A stretch of DNA of 64,000 nucleotides, taken from Cellulomonas humilata (GTDB lineage: Bacteria > Actinomycetota > Actinomycetes > Actinomycetales > Cellulomonadaceae). Both the position numbers and the translations under genes were made by a program. The stretch's first letter is position 1. Each line of letters begins with the position of its first letter. The notes beneath the pieces were generated by a model that saw only the letters and a program-made list of their open reading frames with translations, did not search any database and had not been told where the DNA came from. Positions 16,393 to 23,481 of the stretch are shown piece after piece. The stretch lies in the NCBI RefSeq assembly GCF_030814415.1, contig NZ_JAUSVB010000005.1, positions 186,001 to 250,000 of the forward strand. The letters are read 5' to 3'.

Positions 16393-17873
16393 GCGAGGTC
16401 GGTCAGGACGTCCTCGTCGCGATCTTCGTCGCCTTCGTCGGCATCGGCGCGATCCCCGTGCTCGCCGGCCTCTACCAGTACCTGCTCGTCCCCGTGCACG
16501 GGTTCCGCAACCACCTGCGCCGGGCCGCGCCGCACCTGCCACGTGTCGTCGTCATCGTCCCCGCCTGGAACGAGGGCGCCGTGCTGGCGGCGTCGCTGGA
16601 CCGGCTGATGGGCCTCGAGTACCCGCGGGACCGTCTCAAGGTGTTCGTGGTGGACGACGCGAGCACCGACGACACCCCCGACGTGGTCCGCGCCAAGGCG
16701 GCGCAGTACGACGACCGCATCGTGCACCTGCGTCGCGAGCAGGGTGGGCAGGGCAAGGCGCACACCCTCAACCACGGCATCCGGTACGCCCTGGCCGACG
16801 ACTGGATGCAGGCGCTGCTCATCATGGACGCCGACGTCATCTACCGACCGGACTCGCTGCGCCGCATGGCCCGGCACCTCGCCGACGAGAAGGTCGGGGC
16901 CGTCACGGCGTTCATCCGCGAGGGCAGCGGCCGGCCGGGCAGCGTCGCGCGGTTCATCGGCTACGAGTACGTGACCGCGCAGGCCGCCGCCCGGCGCGCG
17001 CAGAACGTCATGGGCGCGATGGCGTGCCTGGCGGGCGGTGCGCAGCTGCACTCGCGCGAGAACCTCGAGGCCGTCGGCGGACAGGTGGACACCACCACGC
17101 TGGCCGAGGACACCTACACCACCTTCCTCACGCAGCTGAACGGGCGCCGCGTCGTGTTCGAGCCGGCCGCGGTGGTGCTCGCGGAGGAGCCGGACACGGT
17201 CACGGCGCTCTGGAAGCAGCGGGTGCGCTGGGCGCGGGGGAACGTGCAGATCACGCGCGACTTCCGGCGCGTCTGGTTCCGGCCGTCCCGGACGCACCAC
17301 CTGGGCAACCTCGACTTCGGGATCATCTGGTTCGCGATCTACCTGCTGCCCGTCGCGATGGGGTTCGCGGCCGTGGGCCTGGTCGGTCTGTACTTCGTCG
17401 CCGAGGTGACGGCGACGCAGGTGTTCCAGGGGTTCTGGTGGGTCGCGGTGATCGCCTACGTGTTCATCACCGCCGCGACCCTGCTGCTCGACCGGGAGAC
17501 CGCACGCCGCTCCTGGTTGCAGGGTCTGCTGTTCCCGGGGATCGGCGCGCTCGTCGTGATGAGCGCCGCCTGGTTCCCGAACCTGTGGGAGGTGCGCCTG
17601 CCCAGCCTGCTGGGAGTCGAGATGTCCGAGACCGGCCGCATGGTCTGGACCCTGACGCTCTACTCGTGGTCCGTGCTCGCGATGGCGCTGGCCTGGGTGG
17701 TGAGGCTGCTCGAGCGGTCGCGTGCGGTGCGGTGGCTCGCCACGCCCCTGCTGTACGTGGTGGGCTTCGGTCCGGTGCTCTGCGCGATCACGCTGGACGC
17801 GTACGTCAAGCAGGCGCGGGGGGCCAGCGCGGTGTGGGACAAGACGGAGAAGACGGGACGGGTGATGGGATGA
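16389..17873 (+). CDS. Processive family 2 glycosyltransferase, membrane-integrated
   Basis: A 494-residue membrane synthase. An N-terminal transmembrane helix (residues ~8-30) leads to a GT-A domain with VVIVPAWNEG, VDDASTDDT, the DxD-type MDADV, the acceptor-site AEDTYTT and QRVRWARG (QxxRW). Several transmembrane helices follow from about residue 310 to the end. This organisation is that of processive synthases such as hyaluronan, chitin, poly-GlcNAc and cellulose synthases. With a PIG-L deacetylase in the same operon, a GlcNAc-containing polymer or lipid is a reasonable guess. Starts within the PHP stop and ends within the next start (both ATGA). Confidence 0.9.
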   Translation: MSEVGQDVLVAIFVAFVGIGAIPVLAGLYQYLLVPVHGFRNHLRRAAPHLPRVVVIVPAWNEGAVLAASLDRLMGLEYPRDRLKVFVVDDASTDDTPDVVRAKAAQYDDRIVHLRREQGGQGKAHTLNHGIRYALADDWMQALLIMDADVIYRPDSLRRMARHLADEKVGAVTAFIREGSGRPGSVARFIGYEYVTAQAAARRAQNVMGAMACLAGGAQLHSRENLEAVGGQVDTTTLAEDTYTTFLTQLNGRRVVFEPAAVVLAEEPDTVTALWKQRVRWARGNVQITRDFRRVWFRPSRTHHLGNLDFGIIWFAIYLLPVAMGFAAVGLVGLYFVAEVTATQVFQGFWWVAVIAYVFITAATLLLDRETARRSWLQGLLFPGIGALVVMSAAWFPNLWEVRLPSLLGVEMSETGRMVWTLTLYSWSVLAMALAWVVRLLERSRAVRWLATPLLYVVGFGPVLCAITLDAYVKQARGASAVWDKTEKTGRVMG

Positions 17874-18055
17874 GCAGCTCGCACCGGGCGGCCCCGGGCG
17901 ACGACGCCCGCTGGTGGGCGACGCTGTCGCCCGACGCCCTGGAGGACGAGATCCGGTCCAACCGGCGCTCGGAGCGACGCCTGCTGGTCGTCGTCGCCCT
18001 GGTCTCGCTGGTGATCACGGTCGGCGCGCTCCTGCTGCACGGCGGTGCGGCGTGA
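17870..18055 (+). CDS. Small single-pass membrane protein in the glycan/two-component operon
   Basis: A 61-residue protein with a charged N-terminal half (DDARWWATLSPDALEDEIRSNRRSERR in pieces) and one C-terminal transmembrane helix (LLVVVALVSLVITVGALLL, residues 38-56). Topology is probably N-in. I do not recognise a family. It starts inside the GT2 stop (ATGA) and its stop overlaps the next start (GTGA), so it is translated with its neighbours and very likely real. It could be an accessory subunit of the synthase, or an adaptor between the synthase and the signalling proteins. Inference only. Confidence 0.8.
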   Translation: MSSSHRAAPGDDARWWATLSPDALEDEIRSNRRSERRLLVVVALVSLVITVGALLLHGGAA

Positions 18056-18402
18056 CCCCCCGCGTGCTCATCGTCGACGACGAGCCCGACGAGCTCGCCC
18101 TGATCACCCGGCACGTGCGCCGCCTCGGCCACGACGTGGTCCCCGTGAAGAGCGCCGAGGAGGCGCTGGCCGCCCCGGAGCTCGACTCCGTGGACGTCGC
18201 CATCGTCGACCTGCGGCTGCCCGGCATGGGCGGCTGGGAGCTGATCGACGTCCTGCGCGTCCGGCGGCCCGACCTGCCCGTGGTGGTGACGTCCGTCCTC
18301 GACGCCGACGACTACCCGCACGTCGAGGCCTGGCTGCCGAAGCCGTTCTCCGGCGACGGCGTCCAGCTCGCGCTCACCCGGGCCTTGGGCGGTGCGCCGT
18401 GA
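18052..18402 (+). CDS. Stand-alone response regulator receiver protein
   Basis: A 116-residue CheY-like protein made only of a receiver domain. It has the acidic pair in IVDDEPDE (D9-D10), phospho-acceptor D53 in AIVDLRLPGMGG, T80, and K97 in LPKPF. There is no output domain, so it must act by protein contact or as a phosphate relay. Start GTG 18052 overlaps the upstream stop. It lies 7 bases before the histidine kinase, which is its likely phosphodonor. The REC-PIG-L protein at the head of the operon could be the second acceptor. Confidence 0.9.
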   Translation: MTPRVLIVDDEPDELALITRHVRRLGHDVVPVKSAEEALAAPELDSVDVAIVDLRLPGMGGWELIDVLRVRRPDLPVVVTSVLDADDYPHVEAWLPKPFSGDGVQLALTRALGGAP

Positions 18403-18409
18403 GCCGCCC

Positions 18410-20200
18410 ATGACCGAGCTCTGGTCCAACGAGCGCACCGACCTGATCACCATGGGATCGCGCTACCTGCGTCGCCTGGCTCGTCACCTCGGGCCCGACG
18501 GCGGTGTGGTCGAGCGCCAGCTGCCGTTCGTCGGGGTCTTCCTGGTCGCGCTGCTCACGCTGCTGATCCCGGGCGTCAAGGTGGCCAGCCAGACCGAGGT
18601 CGTGATCGCCGCGCTGATCACCGTCGGGCAGCTGGTCCTCGCGCGCTTCCTGCCGTGGGGGCGCTGGCCCGAGGGCCGGCAGGACATCCTGCCGATTCTC
18701 CAGCTGCTGGCCGTGGCGTTCCTGCGCACGGGCACGGGCGGTCCCGGTTCGGCGTACACGACGCTCGTGTTCTTCCCGGTGATCACCCTGGCGTCGCAGC
18801 GCGGTCGGCGCGGGATCGTGCTGTCGGCGCTCGGGGTGGCGGGGGTCGTCCTCTCGCCGGTCCTGCTCTCGCCGGCGGTGCCGCTCACCGTGGACACGGG
18901 CGTCCGCACGCTGTTCGTCACGCTCGTCTCCGTGGTCGTCGCCGCCACGGTGCACGAGATCACGGCGCGCCTGCGGGCCCGCAGCAACGCGCTCCTGTCC
19001 CTGCAGATGGACCAGGCCGTGCTGCTCGACCGCGCCCGCGCCGACGCGCTCTCGCTCGCCCGCGTGGCCGACCAGCGCCGCGCCGCCCGCGACGCGCTGG
19101 TCTCCGTGATCGACTCCGCGACCGAGCAGGCCATCATCGCGACCGACGCGTCGGGGATGGTCGAGGTGTTCAACGCGGGGGCCGAACGGCTGCTCGGGTA
19201 CGGGCAGGGCGAGGTGGTCGGACGCATGCGCCTGACCGACTTCCACGACAAGGCGGAGCTCGAGGCCCGCCGCAGCCTGCTGTTCGCCGACGACTCCCCG
19301 GTCGACAACCCGCAGGCGCTCGTCGACGCGCTCGTCGCGCCCGCCCTGGCCGGTCGCCCGGAGGTGCGCGACTGGACCTACGTGGCGCGCGACGACGCCC
19401 GCATGACCGTCCGGCTCGCCGTGACCCGGCGCTCCGAGTCGGACGGCACCACGACGGGGTACGTCGTCGTCGCCACCGACGTGACCTCCGAGCGCGAGGC
19501 GGCCCGCCTCCAGGACGAGTTCGTCAGCCTGGTCAGCCACGAGCTGCGCACCCCGCTGACGTCGGTGCTGGGCTACCTGGAGCTGCTCACGGACGGCACG
19601 GACCCGCTGACCGAGGAGCAGCGGGAGTACCTCACCGTGATCGAGCGGAACGCCCGCCGGCAGCTGCGGCTCGTGGGCGACCTCCTGCTCAGCGCGCAGG
19701 TGGACGCGGGCCGCTTCTCGATCGCACCGCAGCGCATCGACGTCGCCGACATCGTGCGCGCGTCGGTCGAGGCTGCCACCCCGGTGGCGGACGCCGCGGG
19801 TGTCCGGCTCGACGCGTCGGCGGTCCCGACCCTCCTGGACGGCGACCCGGTCCGGCTCGCGCAGGCCGTCGACAACCTGGTGTCGAACGCGATCAAGTTC
19901 ACGCCGTCGGGCGGCACCGTCCGGGTCGCGGTGACGCCGCACGGCCCCCACGCGTCGGGGGGCGCGGACATCGTGGTCGCGGACACCGGCATCGGCATCC
20001 CGCCCGACGAGCTCTCCCAGCTGACCACCCGGTTCTTCCGGGCGTCGACGGCCACCCGCCGTGCGATCCCGGGCGTCGGACTGGGGCTGTCGATCACCAA
20101 GGCCGTCGTCGACGCGCACGGCGGGACCCTCGCGATCACGAGCACGCTCGGCGAGGGCACGACGTTCACGATCACGCTCCTGGCGACCCCGCCCGGCTGA
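18410..20200 (+). CDS. Membrane histidine kinase with PAS domain
   Basis: A 596-residue sensor kinase. Residues ~40-190 hold about five or six hydrophobic membrane segments with little periplasmic sequence, so it may sense the membrane itself. A helical linker follows, then a PAS domain (AIIATDASGMVEVFNAGAERLLGY, about 240-360). The HisKA H-box FVSLVSHELRTPL has the phospho-acceptor at H377. The HATPase_c domain shows the N box (DNLVSNAIKFTP), G1 (VADTGIGIP) and G2 (GVGLGLSITK). Complete and apparently active. The start is ATG 18410. Last gene of the unit; no clear hairpin follows. Confidence 0.92.
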   Translation: MTELWSNERTDLITMGSRYLRRLARHLGPDGGVVERQLPFVGVFLVALLTLLIPGVKVASQTEVVIAALITVGQLVLARFLPWGRWPEGRQDILPILQLLAVAFLRTGTGGPGSAYTTLVFFPVITLASQRGRRGIVLSALGVAGVVLSPVLLSPAVPLTVDTGVRTLFVTLVSVVVAATVHEITARLRARSNALLSLQMDQAVLLDRARADALSLARVADQRRAARDALVSVIDSATEQAIIATDASGMVEVFNAGAERLLGYGQGEVVGRMRLTDFHDKAELEARRSLLFADDSPVDNPQALVDALVAPALAGRPEVRDWTYVARDDARMTVRLAVTRRSESDGTTTGYVVVATDVTSEREAARLQDEFVSLVSHELRTPLTSVLGYLELLTDGTDPLTEEQREYLTVIERNARRQLRLVGDLLLSAQVDAGRFSIAPQRIDVADIVRASVEAATPVADAAGVRLDASAVPTLLDGDPVRLAQAVDNLVSNAIKFTPSGGTVRVAVTPHGPHASGGADIVVADTGIGIPPDELSQLTTRFFRASTATRRAIPGVGLGLSITKAVVDAHGGTLAITSTLGEGTTFTITLLATPPG

Positions 20201-20238
20201 CCGGCACACACCGCCGGGGTACTCCCCGGTAACTTCGG

Positions 20239-20252
20239 ACATCCCAGGATGT
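20239..20252. promoter_or_regulatory. Operator-like palindrome before the BBE oxidoreductase
   Basis: ACATCC-CA-GGATGT, a perfect 6-2-6 inverted repeat 78 bases before the ATG, within the otherwise gene-free stretch after the histidine kinase. Possible repressor site; no adjacent regulator. Confidence 0.35.
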
Positions 20253-20330
20253 ATCAGACAGGGTGACCCGCGTCCCTTCCTGCCCGTGCGCCGACGACGG
20301 CGCAGGACAGGACGACGAAGGACAACCCTC

Positions 20331-21734
20331 ATGACCATCCTCAGCTCGCCGATCAGCGCGGACTACCGCCCGGCCACCGCCGCAGCCGTCACGGTGCTCT
20401 CCGACGCAGGAGTGCCCGTGCACCTGCCGGGCACCGAGGCGTACACCGCGCTCACCGGCACCAGCAACCTCACGAAGGCGATCCGGCCCGTCGCGGTCGT
20501 CCCCGTGCGCGACCCGGAGGACGTCAGCCGCACGGTCCGCGTGGCGGCCTCGGCGGGGCTGCGGGTCGCGGTCCAGAGCACGGGCCACGGCGCGACGGAG
20601 ACCATGCAGGACGCGATCCTGGTCAGCACCGCGGCCCTCGACGAGCTCACCGTGCACGCCGACGAGCACTGGGCGCGCATCGGTGCCGGCGTGCGGTGGG
20701 CGGCCGTCCTGGAGGCGTGCGCGCCCTACGGGCTCGCCGGGCTGGCCGGTTCCTCGCCCGACGTCGGCGTCGTCGGCTACCTGACGGGTGGCGGGCTGGG
20801 CCCGGTGGCCCGGACCCACGGGCTCGCGTCCGACACCGTCCGCGCGTTCGAGGTCGTCACCGGCGACGGCGTCGCCCGCCGCGTCACCGCGACGAACCAC
20901 CCGGAGCTGTTCTGGGGCCTGCGCGGCGGCAAGGGCACGCTCGGCATCGTCACCGCCGTCGAGATCGACCTGATCGAGCAGGCGGAGCTGTACGCGGGTG
21001 CTCTGTGGTTCGCCGGTGCCGACGCGTCCGCCGTGGTCCGCACCTGGAGCCGGTGGTGCGACGTGCTGCCCGAGGCGGGCACCACGTCGATCGCCGTGAT
21101 GCGCCTGCCCGACCTGGACGTGTTCCCCGAGCCGCTGCGCGGCACGACCTCGGTCGCCGTGCGGTTCGCGTGGACGGGTGACCCGGCCGTGGGCGAGGAG
21201 ATGATCCGCGCGATCCGCTCCGTCGCGCCGCCGCTCATCGACACCGTGCAGGTCATGCCGTACGCGGCGCTCGGCGACGTGCACAGCGACCCCATCGACC
21301 CGATGCCCCTGCACGAGCACCACAGCCTGCTCGACGCGTTCCCCCTGGAGGCGGCCGACCGGCTGCTCGAGCTGGTGGGTCCCGACGCGCAGACCGCACA
21401 GGCGATGGTGGAGGTGCGCCAGCTGGGCGGCAAGGTCCTCGACGACGGCGGGGTGCCCAGCGCGTTCCCGTACCGCGACGCGGCGTTCTCGCTCTTCACG
21501 ATCGGCGTCATGGTCCCGGAGATCGCGCAGGTGGTCACCCGGGACACCGCGCGCGTGCACGACGGGTTCGCACAGTGGGCGCGGGACGGCGGCCTGCCCA
21601 ACTTCACCGGCTCCGCGGGTCCGCTGTGGGCGCAGCGGGTGTTCACTCCGCCCGTCGCGCGACGGCTGCAGACGCTCTCGATGGTCTACGACCCCGACGC
21701 GGTGCTGCTCGCCGCCCGCGGCGTCCGGTCCTGA
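20331..21734 (+). CDS. FAD-linked oxidoreductase with berberine-bridge (BBE) C-terminus
   Basis: A 467-residue flavoprotein of the PCMH/BBE type. The FAD domain includes RPVAVVPVRDPEDVSRTVRVAA, then VQSTGHGATE whose His corresponds to the histidyl-FAD site of the family, and GSSPDVGVVGYLTGGGLGPVARTHGLASD. The C-terminal BBE motif is seen as MVYDPDAVLLAARG. No Cys equivalent to the second covalent FAD link (GxCxxV) is seen at the usual place (LAGSSPDVG), so binding would be mono-covalent. Family members oxidise sugars, alcohols or aromatic natural products. No signal peptide. The start is ATG 20331; the ribosome binding site is weak (GAAGGA). Confidence 0.85.
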   Translation: MTILSSPISADYRPATAAAVTVLSDAGVPVHLPGTEAYTALTGTSNLTKAIRPVAVVPVRDPEDVSRTVRVAASAGLRVAVQSTGHGATETMQDAILVSTAALDELTVHADEHWARIGAGVRWAAVLEACAPYGLAGLAGSSPDVGVVGYLTGGGLGPVARTHGLASDTVRAFEVVTGDGVARRVTATNHPELFWGLRGGKGTLGIVTAVEIDLIEQAELYAGALWFAGADASAVVRTWSRWCDVLPEAGTTSIAVMRLPDLDVFPEPLRGTTSVAVRFAWTGDPAVGEEMIRAIRSVAPPLIDTVQVMPYAALGDVHSDPIDPMPLHEHHSLLDAFPLEAADRLLELVGPDAQTAQAMVEVRQLGGKVLDDGGVPSAFPYRDAAFSLFTIGVMVPEIAQVVTRDTARVHDGFAQWARDGGLPNFTGSAGPLWAQRVFTPPVARRLQTLSMVYDPDAVLLAARGVRS

Positions 21735-21742
21735 GCCAGGAG

Positions 21743-21777
21743 GCGCCGGGCCGGGCCGATCCAGGCCGGTCCGGCGC
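21743..21777. terminator. Hairpin between convergent genes
   Basis: Imperfect GC-rich stem of about 13 bp (left arm from 21743, right arm 21764-21777, one mismatch and one bulge) between the BBE oxidoreductase stop and the stop of the small SipW-linked gene. Confidence 0.6.
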
Positions 21778-21986
21778 TAGGGCTGCTCGGGTGTCACGTA
21801 GAACGTCATCGACACCTCGGCGCCGTCGGTGAACTGCGCGGACGTCGACCCGACGAGCGGGCTCAGCATGGCCGCCAGCGCGAACGCGACCGCGACCCCG
21901 AGACGCACGAGGCCGCTGCGGTCCACCGACAGGAAGGTGCGCCGACGGACGTCGGTGGCGGGAGGCTCAGTCGAGGAGGAGCTCAT
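21777..21986 (-). CDS. Small exported protein of the TasA/SipW locus
   Basis: A 69-residue protein with a hydrophilic Ser/Thr-rich start (MSSSSTEPPATDVRRR), a long hydrophobic segment (GLVRLGVAVAFALAAMLSPLVG) and the tail STSAQFTDGAEVSMTFYVTPEQP. The AQFTD pattern resembles the site after SipW-type signal peptides in TasA/CalY-like proteins (for example SAIFTDND in the gene two upstream). It may be a minor matrix subunit or a signal-peptide-only remnant. Its start lies 20 bases inside the signal peptidase gene, so translation is coupled. Confidence 0.65.
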   Translation of the reverse strand: MSSSSTEPPATDVRRRTFLSVDRSGLVRLGVAVAFALAAMLSPLVGSTSAQFTDGAEVSMTFYVTPEQP

Positions 21987-22704
21987 CGACCCTCCTGTCT
22001 GCGCTGTCCGGGCGGGAGACGGGGTCCCCGCGGCGTTCGCGCCGGGCATCACCCATCGCGAGCAGCTCGAGCGTAGCGAGTGCGACCAGGGGAGGCACGA
22101 GCATCACCGCGCGTCCCTGCGGCGAGCCGGCCCACTGCAGCACCCAGCCCCAGCCCTTGTGCACAGCCAGCTGGACCCCGCGGATGCGGCCGATCGGGGT
22201 CGCGTTGACGTCGGCGTCCTCGTTGGCGTCGCCCTTGGTCACGACGTACGACTTGGTCAGGCGCTCCCCGTTGGCGTCGAGCTTGGGCACCATGTTGCCG
22301 GTGGCCTCGTCCTGCCGGAGGTCGGGCAGCTTGCGGAGCGCGACGATCCGGTGCGTGACCAGCTCGTCGGAGCCCGTCGGCCAGAACGAGATGATCTGGC
22401 CGACCTTGAGGTCGGACTCGTCGGAGATCGCGCGGAGCACCACCGCGTCGCCCGCGTCGAACTTGGGCGCCATCGAGCCCGAGGTCACGATGAGGATGCG
22501 CTGCTGGTGGATCTGGAACCACAGGGGGACGGCCAGCGACGTGGCGTACGCCGCTCCGCAGATGACGACGACGGTCCACAGCGCGACGCCGAGGAGCCGG
22601 CGCCAGGTCGGCTTCGGGGCACGAGAGCGCCGCCGACCGATCACGCGCGGCGCGCGTCGGTCGACGGCTGGGGCGTCTCGTTGCCCGTCCGACCAGGAGG
22701 TCAT
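21967..22704 (-). CDS. sipW: SipW-type signal peptidase I
   Basis: A 245-residue ER/archaeal-type signal peptidase like SipW. A basic N-terminus is followed by a transmembrane helix (VALWTVVVICGAAYATSLAVPLWF). The catalytic serine is in VTSGSMAPKFDAGDAVV, and the VTHRIV motif carries the His that replaces the Lys general base of ordinary bacterial enzymes. A second C-terminal membrane segment follows (GRAVMLVPPLVALATLELLAM). SipW enzymes process TasA-like fibre proteins. It sits 5 bases after the TasA-like gene and overlaps the small exported-protein gene. The start is ATG 22704 with GGAGG-like upstream sequence on the minus strand. Confidence 0.88.
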   Translation of the reverse strand: MTSWSDGQRDAPAVDRRAPRVIGRRRSRAPKPTWRRLLGVALWTVVVICGAAYATSLAVPLWFQIHQQRILIVTSGSMAPKFDAGDAVVLRAISDESDLKVGQIISFWPTGSDELVTHRIVALRKLPDLRQDEATGNMVPKLDANGERLTKSYVVTKGDANEDADVNATPIGRIRGVQLAVHKGWGWVLQWAGSPQGRAVMLVPPLVALATLELLAMGDARRERRGDPVSRPDSADRRVDELLLD

Positions 22705-22709
22705 CAGGC

Positions 22710-23408
22710 TCAGGGGTTGTTGGCCGTCTGCTCGGCGTTGAACGTCAGGTCGAGCGTCACCCCGGCGTCCTGGAAGTCGTTGCCGGACCCGAGCGGGAAG
22801 TCGACCCGGAAGCAGAGCCACTCGCTCGCCGTCGCCGGGTCCACCGTGAGGTCGCGGTCGCCCGCCTGCCCACCGGGGAAGTTGTCGCCGACGAGCCGGG
22901 TGACGGTCGAGGGCCAGTTGGTGACCGTCGCCGCGTCGTTGAGCTGCGTCGCACCCGCGACCCCGGCCGCCGTGCAGCTGGCCTGCGGGACGGCGTACAC
23001 GCGGAGCTCGAGGACGGTACGCAGGTCGCCGGCGACCGCCGGGGGATCGAGGTCCGGGTTCGGCAGCGCGTTCGTGGCCATGGTGGCGGCGTACGAGATG
23101 GAGTACCGCAGCGCCAGCGACCCGTTGCTCTGGACCTGGAGCGGGGCGAACGTCGAGTCCCCGGGGACGAGGTTGCCCGGCGCGAAGACGAACGGGACGT
23201 CCTCGCCGATGGCCAGGTCGACCGTGCCGCTCTCGATGGTCGCCGACGTCGAGTCGTTGTCGGTGAAGATCGCCGACGTGGTCAGCGTCGTGGCGCCGAC
23301 GGCCGCGAGGCCGACGATCGCCACGGTGCTCCAGAGTCGTCGTCGCCGCGGTGCGTCGTGGTGCACCGGCGCCGGGTCGATCATCTCTTGCAGCAGATCG
23401 TCCATCAT
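22710..23408 (-). CDS. TasA/CalY-like protein with SipW-dependent signal peptide
   Basis: A 232-residue exported protein. The N-terminal segment RRRRLWSTVAIVGLAAVGATTLTTSAIFTDNDSTS (read in pieces) matches the SipW-dependent signal type, with the mature part starting near the TSAIFTD site. The mature region (PGDSTFAPLQVQSNGSLALRYSISY, LELRVYAVP, WLCFRVDFPLG, GVTLDLTFNAEQTANNP) has the beta-sandwich character of TasA/camelysin fibre proteins. The two cysteines may form a disulphide. Start ATG 23408 or 23405. First gene of the matrix operon, 73 bases after the GGDEF-EAL gene on the same strand. Confidence 0.82.
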   Translation of the reverse strand: MMDDLLQEMIDPAPVHHDAPRRRRLWSTVAIVGLAAVGATTLTTSAIFTDNDSTSATIESGTVDLAIGEDVPFVFAPGNLVPGDSTFAPLQVQSNGSLALRYSISYAATMATNALPNPDLDPPAVAGDLRTVLELRVYAVPQASCTAAGVAGATQLNDAATVTNWPSTVTRLVGDNFPGGQAGDRDLTVDPATASEWLCFRVDFPLGSGNDFQDAGVTLDLTFNAEQTANNP

Positions 23409-23481
23409 GGTGGGAACCCCCGTAGGTGAATAGTTTGTTATCGGCCATCCCCGCGTCCGACTTGAGCCGAACGCACGATAC

